A stretch of DNA of 12,210 bases from Trichomonas tenax (taxonomy: Eukaryota > Parabasalia > Trichomonadida > Trichomonadidae). This document shows, piece after piece, positions 1 to 7,720 of the stretch (position 1 is the stretch's first letter; every line of letters begins with the position of its first letter). The DNA lies in assembly GCA_023091735.1 (NCBI GenBank), contig JALKBU010001352.1:1-12210 (forward strand), in the 5' to 3' direction. The position numbers and the translations under genes are program-made. The notes under the pieces are model-generated. The model was not told the origin of the DNA. It made no database searches and worked only from the letters and a program-made list of their open reading frames with translations.

Positions 1-952
1 GACTGTACCACTTATACCACTGGATAGACAACAATCAATATGTACATGAAAGTACTTTCAAATCGAAAAAATATTGATCAGATAAAAAGTTATGAAGGTC
101 GCGGGACTACACCGTAGAAGGAAAAATACTGCTGAAAATTTTTTTGTCATAGATTGACAGTGGAACGGTTTTGGTTGTATATCTGTGAACTACTCCTGGA
201 ATATGCTTAACCTTATAATTTACGTGGACAAATACAGTAATTGAGAATGGCGTAATTCAGATTACAGCCTTATTTCATTAGCTCACAAAATATACCATTC
301 ACATCGCTTCAGAAACCTATGCATATGTCAAAACGCATATCAAATCGATGAAAATAGTTTCATTCAAATATAAAACGCACTGTCAGTCTCTAAGAGCTTA
401 CATTCTCAGAGGAATTTTAATTCAAATGATAAATATATAATTATAAATGCCTGATATCAATGATCGCATCTGGTGGATTTGATATTACAGTATTATTGCT
501 TATGCCACAATATATATATCCTTTCTCATATTATAAAAAATTGAAATTCAAGGATAAACATTGTATAATCGCTATTCATTTTTTGAATTGAATTTTATAA
601 CATTGCATTGGCTTCTAGTGAATTGAGAATCATTATATCTGTTCAATTGGAATACGAAATAAAGAAGATAACCACTAAATATCATATATATTTTTCAATG
701 AAGATTTTTTTGCTATATCAAACTAAATTATGAACATTTTAGATGTAAAGTCCTTTTCGATTAATACCAAAGACTCATAATCCTAGAAATCGTATATTTT
801 TTCTAAAATTATATCTTTTGGGAATATAGAATCATTGCAATTAATTTGTGAATTATTCATGATTTCCTTTCTTAATTTGATCATTTGAGATGATATTTGT
901 TAAATTTAAAAAAAAAACAAAAATAGTTTAAAATAGGATAGATAACAAACAT
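1..952. other. AT-rich stretch, no supported gene
   Basis: No reading frame of convincing length or familiar composition is seen on either strand. One plus-strand frame from an ATG at 92 to about 454 has only four stops (155, 242, 371 and 452), somewhat fewer than expected for such AT-rich DNA, but its translation matches nothing I recognise. The part next to 952 is the downstream flank of the Myb gene and contains homopurine/A-rich runs. Confidence 0.5.
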
Positions 953-955
953 TTA
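952..955 (-). terminator. TAAA polyadenylation motif overlapping the Myb stop
   Basis: The stop codon TAA is followed by A, forming TAAA. In Trichomonas vaginalis a UAAA tetranucleotide overlapping or close to the stop codon is the known polyadenylation signal, so the transcript is expected to end a short distance downstream, towards lower coordinates. Confidence 0.5.
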
Positions 956-1501
956 GAAAATGAATTCTTTGAGAGAGAACTCTGCATTATTTCCAATCTC
1001 TTCATCAAAGAGAGCATCGATTGAAATATCTATTTTTGGATCTAGGAATGACTGAGCGGTTTCGATTAAAGAAACGTGCTTGCTAGTAGGATATTGAGGT
1101 ACTGGAGTAGTTGGCACAGTTGATTCTTGTGAAGAAGAATTTTTATTAAATTTGTTGAAATTCCTTATGAGTTTGTTCATTCTATTCTTCACAGCAATAT
1201 CTGTCCTTTTCGGGAATGATATCGCAATCCGTTTCCATTTAGGGCCCATTTCATTGTACAATTTCGAGAGAAGATGATCTTCTTCTTGTGACCAAGGTCC
1301 CTTGTCCAAATCCGGTGAAAGGTACTTGAAGTATCGCTCCCTCACCTGTCTAGTGTTCCTATTTTCCAATTTACTGGCAACTAAATGCCAATTCTTTGAT
1401 CCATACATCTCCACGAGCTGCAAAAGCTTCTCATCTTCCTCTTTCGAGAAGTTTATGCGGGGGTGCGGTTTGCCAGAGTTGCGATATCCAATAATACTCA
1501 T
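953..1501 (-). CDS. R2R3 Myb-like DNA-binding protein
   Basis: Predicted nuclear transcription factor of 182 residues. Two Myb repeats follow each other directly: R2 at about 16-62 (aromatic positions F18, W38, Y57, with the recognition helix around NRNTRQVRERY) and R3 at about 67-113 (KGPWSQEED at 67-75, W70, W89, recognition helix around TDIAVKNRMNKL). The Ser/Thr/Pro-rich tail after residue 120 ends in an acidic stretch (DALFDEEIG) that could be an activating region. The ATG at 1501 is chosen because a perfect trichomonad initiator lies 7 nt upstream; the frame continues to a TTG at 1534, but a TTG start is not expected in a eukaryote. Trichomonads carry large families of such short Myb proteins, some binding initiator or upstream promoter elements of adhesion and iron-responsive genes. 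Which target this one binds cannot be read from sequence. Sure of the family, unsure of its role. Confidence 0.92.
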   Translation of the reverse strand: MSIIGYRNSGKPHPRINFSKEEDEKLLQLVEMYGSKNWHLVASKLENRNTRQVRERYFKYLSPDLDKGPWSQEEDHLLSKLYNEMGPKWKRIAISFPKRTDIAVKNRMNKLIRNFNKFNKNSSSQESTVPTTPVPQYPTSKHVSLIETAQSFLDPKIDISIDALFDEEIGNNAEFSLKEFIF

Positions 1502-1504
1502 TAA

Positions 1505-1510
1505 AAATGA
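1505..1510 (-). promoter_or_regulatory. Initiator (Inr) of the Myb gene
   Basis: Read on the minus strand this is TCATTT, an exact match to the trichomonad initiator TCA(+1)YTW. The +1 A would be at 1508, giving a 5' UTR of 7 nt before the ATG at 1501. Very short 5' UTRs are typical for Trichomonas vaginalis. This site also settles the start codon choice. Confidence 0.75.
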
Positions 1511-1780
1511 GACTCCATAATATAAACCATTCAATAATCATTTCAGTATCGACTTAAATATTGAATGAATCCCAAAAGCGGTTTTTCCAAAATGTATGTG
1601 GATTTTGTTATAAATATGCTCATCCTACCGAATTCGATATTGGACAGTGTAAATAGGCTATACACATCACTTTACTGCTATATTTCGTGAAAAATCGAAT
1701 TTTGAAATGATGACGCGAAATCAAGTAAACAATACAAAATTTTCGAAAATTTCATCTCAATTTTGATTTAATACTATGGT

Positions 1781-1851
1781 AAACTTTATCTCAATTTTGA
1801 ACAAAAAATCATCATATTAATTTTTTATCGTTCAAAATTGAGATAAAGTTT
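1781..1851. repeat. 22-bp perfect inverted repeat
   Basis: Left arm 1781-1802 (AAACTTTATC followed by TCAATTTTGAAC) is exactly the reverse complement of right arm 1830-1851. The spacer is 27 nt, also A-rich on the left and T-rich on the right. Similarity continues imperfectly outside the arms (about 1773-1780 against 1852-1859). A third partial direct copy of the core, ATCTCAATTTTGA, lies at 1754-1766. It could be a small hairpin element or MITE remnant; no coding content. Confidence 0.75.
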
Positions 1852-2331
1852 TCTATAATTTGAACGAATATAGGATTTATTTTGCGCACAGAGTCCATTT
1901 TAATAAAAATTAAAATTCCGTTATTTCTGAAGTTTACATTAAGATCCGATTCTCACTTTTTTCCTGACTTTGAAATTATTTTTTCTTTAAAATCACTGTA
2001 AACGACCTTTTTACACCAAACAACATCTATATATAAAGTCAAATAGGACAAATAATAAGTTTTTGGTTATATTTCATTTGTCATATAACATTTGTACTTT
2101 GATTTAGAGGCTATTAGACAAATATGATATAAAGTTCGAACCAAGCAATAATATATCCAAGTCTTATGCTTGCTATATGTTGATTTTTAATGGACATAAA
2201 ATATACTTTGATAGAAACTTATAAAACACGGCTTTTTTGTTATAAAAATGTATTTTTTGTTATTCACCATAGTGGAATCAGATTTTTACATGTGTAATTC
2301 AATAGAATTTCTATTCAACTTGTAACATAGT

Positions 2332-2368
2332 AAGGTTAGCTTGGCAACATGTTGCCTATGCCAACCTT
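2332..2368. repeat. 37-bp near-palindrome
   Basis: Centred on a perfect 14-bp palindrome GGCAACATGTTGCC (2343-2356), symmetry extends outward to AAGGTT at 2332-2337 and AACCTT at 2363-2368, with three mismatched pairs in between (31 of 37 positions symmetric). It is much less AT-rich than its surroundings. It may be a dimeric protein-binding site or a hairpin; nothing adjacent decides between them. Confidence 0.7.
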
Positions 2369-2873
2369 TGGCTGTGACCTCGAGTTTCAAAGCTTTTTAA
2401 TTTAATATTTAAAATTTTTTGTAATATGTGAGCGAACTCGCCATCTTTATATATTTAAAAAGATCAAAGCTCAGTCAACACAATTCTTTACTTAATTATC
2501 TCAATCTCGTTGTTTTTTTATTTCCCTCTTGATTTAGGACAAAATGTTTTTTAATGACTATACTTGACGATGTTCATAGCTTCTTCACTTTGGAGTATAA
2601 AATTTGCCAGTGAAAAGCAGTTTTCTAGTAAGAAATTTATTAATTTCAAGTTATCTCTTGAGGATAAAACATTAATTGAGTGTTTCTTTATGCATATTAT
2701 ATATGATTTCTATACAAGATTATCCCACTGCATTTTTGATGGTGCATAAGCTCTATTTTGATCAATCGCTGTTTCAGCATTGTAATTGAATCTCGATAAT
2801 CATAAATTTAATATGTGTTACTAAATATACATCATTTCCCTTGCTTGCAATAAGAAATGCGTTATTTCATTAA

Positions 2874-3318
2874 ATATCAGAATTGTGGAATCTTGATCAG
2901 CCTCTCTCCTTAATACCCGAAAATATCAACGGCGTTACGTTATATTGCAAGCAACATCGGTCTGATGGCAGACAAATTTTGGCTGATTCTGAGATTCCAT
3001 GCGTATAAAGGGATTTAACGATATTAGAGGAATTGCACACTGCACAATCAATCTTATTGCAAGCTACTTTTTAACCTTAATGTAGTCGATGCACCAATTT
3101 ATGCTGATCAAGTAAATTATACTAGAAACATATCATCACCGAAGAAATACACAAATTTTAAGTTTATTATAAATGGGAAAAACTATGGAAATCGCCCAGA
3201 GTTTAGAATTTATAAAGTTGACTTTTTTTGGTTCAATCTTTGGAAATGTATTCGTAATGAGTTGCAATCAAAGATTTTTCCAAAATGGACCAAAAATAAT
3301 GCATTTATTTGTTGTTGA
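2874..3318 (+). pseudogene. Decayed F5/8 type C (discoidin)-like module, copy 1
   Basis: Two fragments of the module survive in different frames. The N-terminal piece from about 2913 reads IPENINGVT and matches VPNQDNDINGVI of the copy at 5538. The C-terminal piece begins at 3082 (VVDAPIYAD) and runs through FKFIINGKNYG to EFRIYKVDFFW near 3231, stopping at 3316-3318. Stops and at least one frameshift separate the pieces, and the middle part with the WPPPRNW motif is gone or unrecognisable. Counting back from the conserved proline, the residue-1 codon is ATA at 2874 where the copies at 4609 and 5538 have ATG, suggesting a lost start codon; this is inference. The ending FRIYKVDFF is typical of the last strand of discoidin domains. 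No intact product is expected. Confidence 0.6.
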
Positions 3319-3391
3319 AAGTATTGATGACACATAAAATATAAGATTTATTTATTTTTTGGATCTTATTATAATAGGAGACTTCTTATAA

Positions 3392-3434
3392 GTCACATTT
3401 TAACCTTAACATAAGTAATTTTATTAAAAGTGAC
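3392..3434. repeat. Bulged inverted repeat
   Basis: Left arm 3392-3403 (GTCACATTTTAA) pairs with right arm 3424-3434 (TTAAAAGTGAC) with one bulged A, around a 20-nt loop. Two smaller symmetric sites follow: ACGATATATCGT at 3482-3493 and GTGTT-TTCG-AACAC at 3510-3523. All lie between the first decayed module and the frame starting at 3604. Function unknown. Confidence 0.5.
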
Positions 3435-3603
3435 ATACATCAATGGTGTTTAATGTGTTTTATGTTGAAGACAAAGTATATACGATATATCGTGGATTCG
3501 TGTACTTTCGTGTTTTCGAACACAATTATACAACAGCATCAAAGTATTTTAACGTTAAAATACAAATGAAGCTCTTTAAGTTGATGTTCCAAACAAATTC
3601 TCT

Positions 3604-4127
3604 ATGATCTCACATCTTAATGAGTCGCAATATCGATACAACGACGAAAAACTTCATTTCATCATTGATTATCCTACTAAAAACATCTATAATTCCTGGA
3701 GTCAATCATTACCTCCTTATGACGATATTGAACCTCAAGGAAGCTATTTTGCAGCCGGATTCAACGAAACAGAGACGCTGGCTCCATATCCATTTCTAAG
3801 TAGTAGTGGATATTGGGGTGGACTTGCTCGTAATACTATCCAAGCAGCTGGACATAATAATTCCCTCCTTCATGGAAATCCTGGCATCTCTTATTGTTTT
3901 TTTTTGTAGTTGGAATGCTTTGCGATACTGATAATTATTTAAATGATGGTTTTCCTGCTAATGTAGGTACCACAACTCGAGTGAGATTATTTGTTAGAGT
4001 CCAAAACGTTACCATGAATTTCCACTATTATTTATCAAAAATCCGATGTACAGCAGGTGCACATTCATGTCATATTCCAATTAAATTCACGCTATTATAT
4101 GTATTCATCAGCATTGATATATCATAA
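3604..4127 (+). pseudogene. Frameshifted gene with a Trp/Gly-rich lectin-like segment
   Basis: An open frame starts at the ATG at 3604 (MISHLNESQYRYNDEK) and runs to a stop at 3907-3909 just after a run of nine T (3897-3905). The protein clearly continues in the frame opened by that run: GISY (frame one) then VVGMLCDTDNYLNDGF, ANVGTTTRVRLFVRVQ and onward to a stop at 4125-4127. Joined, it has the order NSWSQS, GYWGGLARN, SLLHGNPG, VVGM, DGFPAN, TTRVRLFVRV. From memory this order (YWGGL..., NWF.A.G, G.P, V.L.VRV) resembles a beta-sandwich, lectin-like module seen in assorted extracellular eukaryotic proteins, but I cannot name the family with certainty. Codon use and a single break suggest recent decay, or a sequencing error in the T run. 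No signal peptide is visible at the ATG, and no initiator is evident upstream. Confidence 0.5.
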
Positions 4128-4147
4128 ATTCTTATTCCATCAGCTGT

Positions 4148-4189
4148 ATTCCAAACAAACACAATGATATTTTGGAAATAAAGTTGCAC
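4148..4189 (+). pseudogene. Trace of the discoidin-like module N-terminus
   Basis: Reads IPNKHNDILEIKL, matching the start VPNQDNDINGVI of the copy at 5538 with the same spacing of P, N and N-D-I, then a stop at 4190-4192. Downstream to about 4608 only doubtful similarity is seen (possibly VEIKFFD near 4440, compare YKIDFFG). Probably a fifth, badly decayed copy, or the start of a module once fused to the preceding gene. Confidence 0.35.
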
Positions 4190-4608
4190 ATGTATTATTG
4201 ATATACATCTTGGTATGCCAATATATTGATTAATCTATTTATGAAATATTTAATCTCGCATCAATCTTATTTAACATGTTTATTATCATATTCACTAAAG
4301 AAATCAAATGATGTATATAAAGTTATCCATCAAAATACAAATGTTTAGAATCCAAATGATGTTTACAGATTATAATAGTCAAAAAGCTTTTTTAAACACT
4401 TGTTGAGTTTATTCCCACATTTTCCCGCCACAATTGTTGAAATTAAGTTTTTTGATCTCTCTTAGTTCCAATGTATGTCACTCGAATATTCGATCATATG
4501 TTAATCATTGATCTCGATATAATAAGATTTTTGATGTAAGGAATTTGTAAACCAAAAACTAATTTGTCAATATTCAAATGTTATGAAAGAAAAAGTTCAC
4601 ATCTATCA
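4190..4608 (+). other. AT-rich spacer inside the decayed array
   Basis: No gene is supported. Its length, taken with the trace at 4148, is close to that of one module (about 500 bp), so it may be an eroded copy. Only weak protein-level similarity remains and I would not rely on it. Confidence 0.35.
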
Positions 4609-5136
4609 ATGAACTATGTAACACTATTACGCCCGCTTGTTACATATGTTCCGAAATAAGCAAATGACATCAACGGAGTAATACATCAAAATAGGAACGT
4701 GAATGTTATTTGCAACTCAACACCAACGACACCAGACTATATATGTCAGTATGCAATCACACCCTCGATCGATATACACATGAGAACATTGGAAAATGGT
4801 GGAAATAATTGGGTTGTTGTTAATATAACATAACATTATATGGTTGTTTCTCATGTAACATATCAATCGAGTATAAATACTCAAACAGGATGGCCACCAC
4901 GAAGTTGGTCGGTCTATGCTTCCGATGGGTAATCCAATTATGATTTAATTGATACTGTTGTTGATTCACCTATAAACGGCGATAAAATCATTTACACGCG
5001 TAAGGTTACATCCTCAAAAATGTATTATGATTTCAAATTTGTTATGAATGGAGTGAATTATGGAGGACTTACTGATTTCAGATTTTATAAAATTGATTTC
5101 TTCGGATCTTTTCTCGTTATTTTTATTTCAATTTGA
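4609..5136 (+). pseudogene. F5/8 type C-like gene with three in-frame stops
   Basis: A single frame runs from ATG 4609 to TGA 5134-5136 without any indel but with three TAA stops, at 4657, 4831 and 4930. It preserves the whole module: ANDINGVI near residue 18, GGNNWVVVNIT, HYMVVSHVTYQS, GWPPRSWSVYASDG, YDLIDTVVD, INGDKIIYTRKVTSSK, YYDFKFVMNGVNYGG and DFRFYKIDFFGS. This strand order (N-W, V-T-Y-S, P-R-W-x-L-x-A-S, F-K-F, F-R-x-x-x-I-D-F-F-G) fits discoidin-type beta-sandwiches, which bind sugars or other ligands. Its ATG is the same number of residues from the conserved V-P as in the copy at 5538, so the start is credible and the protein probably was a free-standing module with a short C-terminal tail (FLVIFISI). 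With no readthrough it makes no full product. Confidence 0.65.
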
Positions 5137-5364
5137 TTTTTTAAATGACATCAACATTTTTCAAATGGAATTTGCCAATATCGAATATTATGATGATGCT
5201 ATTTATGCTTATTAAGAATCTGTGATGATGCAAAATTACTACGATAAAAAACCTTATGTGGGTTTACCACTTTTGGAAAAAAAAATTTATTAACTTACGA
5301 TTATTTTCAATTCAAAACTTATCGTTTTAGAAGGGAACTTAAATTTAGATGATTATGCTATTGA

Positions 5365-5507
5365 ATTTAATAAACACAAGTTTTGAATTCAAAACTTTTC
5401 GTTCTCTGGAGTTAATTTCACTAATTTCTTCAATTTACCAATTTTCGCATTTTATGGGCGCGAAAGCGCACGAAAACCGGCATTATATTAGCTTGTGTTT
5501 ATTAAAT
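5365..5507. repeat. 16-bp perfect inverted repeat between module copies
   Basis: Left arm 5365-5380 (ATTTAATAAACACAAG) is exactly complementary to right arm 5492-5507, with a 111-nt interior. The interior includes a small GCGC-GAAA-GCGC hairpin at 5458-5469. The right arm also belongs to a direct repeat: TGTTTATTAAATGAGTTTAG at 5496-5515 recurs with one mismatch at 5528-5547, across the ATG at 5538. Another direct pair, AATTCAAAACTTATCGTT at 5309-5326, recurs with one mismatch at 5386-5403. Confidence 0.65.
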
Positions 5508-5537
5508 GAGTTTAGAACGAAATTATATGTTTATTAA

Positions 5538-6077
5538 ATGAATTTAGCTCCTGTAATTCATCATTTAAGCAAATTTGTTCCAAACCAAGATAATGATATT
5601 AATGGAGTAATATATCAGTATCCAAGATTCAAAGTAATATATGATAGTTTACCTCAAGAGCAAGGTTATCATTGTATCAATGATATTAATCCAACTATTA
5701 ACAATCATGCAAATACTTGGGCTAATGATGGCAACAATTGGTTAATATTTAATATGACAACGCATTTCATGGTTGTGACCCACTACACAAACAAATAATA
5801 ACACAAGAAACTGGCATCCACCAAGAAATTGGACATTGTATGCAAGCGACGGCTTTTACCCTTATGACATTGTTGACGTTGTTGGAAATGTTCCAATATA
5901 AAGCGATAAATTAATTTACACTACGAAAATAACATCATAAAAATTATATTCTTTTTTCAAGTGGATGGTTATAATTGGGGTGGTACATACGAGTTCAGAA
6001 TTTACAAAGTTGACTTTATCAATTATAATGTTTCTTCTACACTATCGCTTTATGTTTTTATAAAATTGAAGTCTTAA
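5538..6077 (+). pseudogene. F5/8 type C-like gene broken by frameshifts
   Basis: The first 86 codons from ATG 5538 are intact (MNLAPVIHHLSKFVPNQDND onward, then NGVIYQYPRF, GNNWLIFNMTTHFMVVTHY) and stop at 5796-5798. The rest continues in other frames: HPPRNWTLYASDGF, YPYDIVDVVGNVPI, a TAA at 5899, then DKLIYTTKITS, a second TAA, and after a further shift VDGYNWGGTYEFRIYKVDFI to a TAA at 6075-6077. At least two frameshifts and two internal stops are needed to explain this. An in-frame stop lies directly before the ATG, so this Met is the start of the open frame. A truncated N-terminal half could still be translated, but it would lack half the beta-sandwich and is unlikely to fold. Confidence 0.65.
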
Positions 6078-6187
6078 AATTGATTTAAATAGATGCATTT
6101 TTCTATTTTAATATGACAAGTGACATCAATTTGACAGAAATTTATCGTTGTCAAATGCCAATAAATGTGACAAATATAAAAATGTAA

Positions 6188-6681
6188 ATATTAGTTCATT
6201 ATTTATCTTATTCTCAGCAGAATGAATCCGATATATTTGGGATTATTCAACAGAATCCTAATTTATCGATTAAATGTAGAACAACAGGATCACCAAGAGA
6301 GCATAATTGTAGAAATGCGATTAATAGATCAAGCGAACTACATACGAGAGAAAATGTGAACAGATCAAACAATTGGATGAATGTTAACTTCACAGGTTAT
6401 TTGATTGCTGTAACCTATTATTCATTTCAATCAAATGATAGAACGAAAAGCGGTTGGCCCCCACCAAGGAATTGGTCTTTATTAGCTTCTAATATGAAAT
6501 CTGATTATGATGTGATTGACGAAATTGTTGATGCACCAATTAACAACGACTATACAACTATTACTAAAAATATCACATCAATCAAAAATATTGCAATTTT
6601 AGGTTTATCATGAATGGATTGAATTACGGAGGTGGCTATGACTTTCTAATGCATAAAGTTGATTTTTTTTTTTTGGTTTGA
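6188..6681 (+). pseudogene. F5/8 type C-like module, least damaged copy
   Basis: The frame is open from 6188 (just after a TAA at 6185) to TGA 6611-6613 and carries QQNESDIFGIIQQNPNL, RSNNWMNVNFTGYLIAVTYY, GWPPPRNWSLLASN, DYDVIDEIVDAPINND and TTITKNITS. One frameshift near 6597-6601 moves to FRFIMNGLNYGGGYDFLMHK, then VDFFFLV with a TGA at 6679-6681 at the end of a 12-T run. No ATG start is seen in frame near the expected N-terminus, so both the start and the end are damaged. The motif series is the clearest of all copies for a discoidin-like fold (S/T-N-N-W, V-T-Y-Y-S, P-R-N-W-x-L, F-x-F). It lies 171 bp before the ZIP gene on the same strand but with no sign of cotranscription. Confidence 0.65.
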
Positions 6682-6812
6682 TATTTCCTAAAAGAGTTTA
6701 TTGTACAAGGAAAGAGTATTCTTCCTTAAGCCCATCAATATGCTTTAGTGCAATATTCGTTTTCATATATTTATAAAGATATTTGTATGATGGTAGTTTT
6801 TGTCATGTAATA

Positions 6813-6818
6813 TCATTT
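6813..6818 (+). promoter_or_regulatory. Candidate initiator of the ZIP gene
   Basis: TCATTT fits TCA(+1)YTW, with +1 at 6815 and a 5' UTR of 37 nt to the ATG at 6852. A weaker match, GCACTT at 6838-6843, would give a more typical 12-nt leader. Either may be used. Confidence 0.45.
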
Positions 6819-6851
6819 TTGCCGCGTAAAATTTAGAGCACTTTTGTTTTT

Positions 6852-7706
6852 ATGGATATTGCAACATTTAAATTTGCTTCGTCTGCTGCGCTTTTTGTTT
6901 TAGGTGTAGCGTCATCTGTCCTCCCGTTTTTCATAGGGAATGTCAAGTTCCTGTCGATTCTCGATTCATTTGCTGCCGGTGTTTTTATTGGTGCGGCATT
7001 AGTTCACTTGTTCCCTGAAGCAATCCACGAACTTCACTCCTTTGAGATCCCTCTCGGTCCTCTATTGTCTCTTCTTGGGTTTTTCTTGATGTTTGTATTA
7101 GAGTCGTTCAGTTCCCATTCACATGCACACAAGCACGAAGAAGACCACAAAAAGAAAGATAAGCATGATCACGACAAAAAAGAGAAATATAATCATAATC
7201 ACCAAAATGAATCTTCATCAGCTAGCGCTCTTTACATCGCCTTACTATTCCACTCATTCATTGAATCAATTTCAATAGGTGTTGTTCGCGAATACACAGT
7301 TTTGAAATCATTAATTTTCGCATTAGCGGGACATTACCCAGTCGAAGTGTTTTCACTCGGTTTACAGGTGTTTAAGAGCAAAATCTCTAAGCCAAAGTAC
7401 TTTATGATGATGATTTTCTATTCGATTGTTACACCATTGACAATTATCGGTGCTGATTACATTGGAAAGACCTGCGATGAGACAGTTGCTGGATGTGCTG
7501 TTGCTATTTCAGCAGGCGTCTTTATTTTCATCGCATTCCACGAACTCGGAGAAACATTAGAGAAAATCCATCACGGATCAGGCAAGGAGAAGTTTTATCA
7601 CTTACTTGCCATCTTTATTGGTGCTGCATGGATGGCTGCCATGGCATTAAATGGACATGAGCACGCCCATGAGCATCATCACCATCATGATGGTGATGAA
7701 CTTTAA
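6852..7706 (+). CDS. ZIP-family (SLC39-like) divalent metal transporter
   Basis: Integral membrane protein of 284 residues, the normal size for short ZIP transporters that carry Zn2+ (or Fe2+/Mn2+) into the cytoplasm. Eight hydrophobic segments are visible at about 8-28, 36-53, 67-85, 125-145, 153-173, 184-202, 212-231 and 249-266. The metal site is intact: HSFIE at 134-138 in TM4 and H161/E165 (HYPVE) in TM5, with VHLFPEAIHEL (51-61) in TM2 and HELGE (230-234) in TM7. Differences from the commonest signature are S for G after the TM4 Glu (HSFIESISIG) and Y for K after the TM5 His. A long cytosolic loop between TM3 and TM4 (89-120) is rich in His, Lys and Asp, as expected for a metal-sensing loop. 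The tail is HEHAHEHHHHHDGDEL; its last residues resemble an ER-retrieval signal. ATG 6852 gives a start consistent with TM1. Actual metal unknown. Confidence 0.93.
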   Translation: MDIATFKFASSAALFVLGVASSVLPFFIGNVKFLSILDSFAAGVFIGAALVHLFPEAIHELHSFEIPLGPLLSLLGFFLMFVLESFSSHSHAHKHEEDHKKKDKHDHDKKEKYNHNHQNESSSASALYIALLFHSFIESISIGVVREYTVLKSLIFALAGHYPVEVFSLGLQVFKSKISKPKYFMMMIFYSIVTPLTIIGADYIGKTCDETVAGCAVAISAGVFIFIAFHELGETLEKIHHGSGKEKFYHLLAIFIGAAWMAAMALNGHEHAHEHHHHHDGDEL

Positions 7707-7720
7707 GTATATTTTATCAC

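Larger units (their letters stand above)
1511..2873. other. Intergenic AT-rich DNA with inverted repeats
   Basis: No gene is supported. The plus-strand open stretch at 2564-2749 starts with TTG (first ATG at 2570, 60 codons), has no recognisable domain and is treated as chance. The stretch holds two clear symmetric elements, at 1781-1851 and 2332-2368, annotated separately. A weak imperfect inverted pair also exists between about 2383-2401 and 2454-2472, the arms sharing CTTTTTAA/TTAAAAAG. Confidence 0.5.

Noticed and set aside
92..454. Stop-poor plus-strand frame that might be a decayed gene
   Set aside because: Four stops in about 120 codons is only mildly fewer than expected at this AT content, and the translation matches no family I know.
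1302..1520. Plus-strand open frame of 72 codons
   Set aside because: It is antisense to the Myb gene, whose domain signature is unmistakable.
2564..2749. Plus-strand open frame of 61 codons
   Set aside because: It begins at TTG, has no promoter element or domain, and is isolated in intergenic DNA.
5349..5537. Plus-strand open frame of 62 codons between module copies
   Set aside because: Composition is dominated by the local repeats and there is no family resemblance; probably chance.
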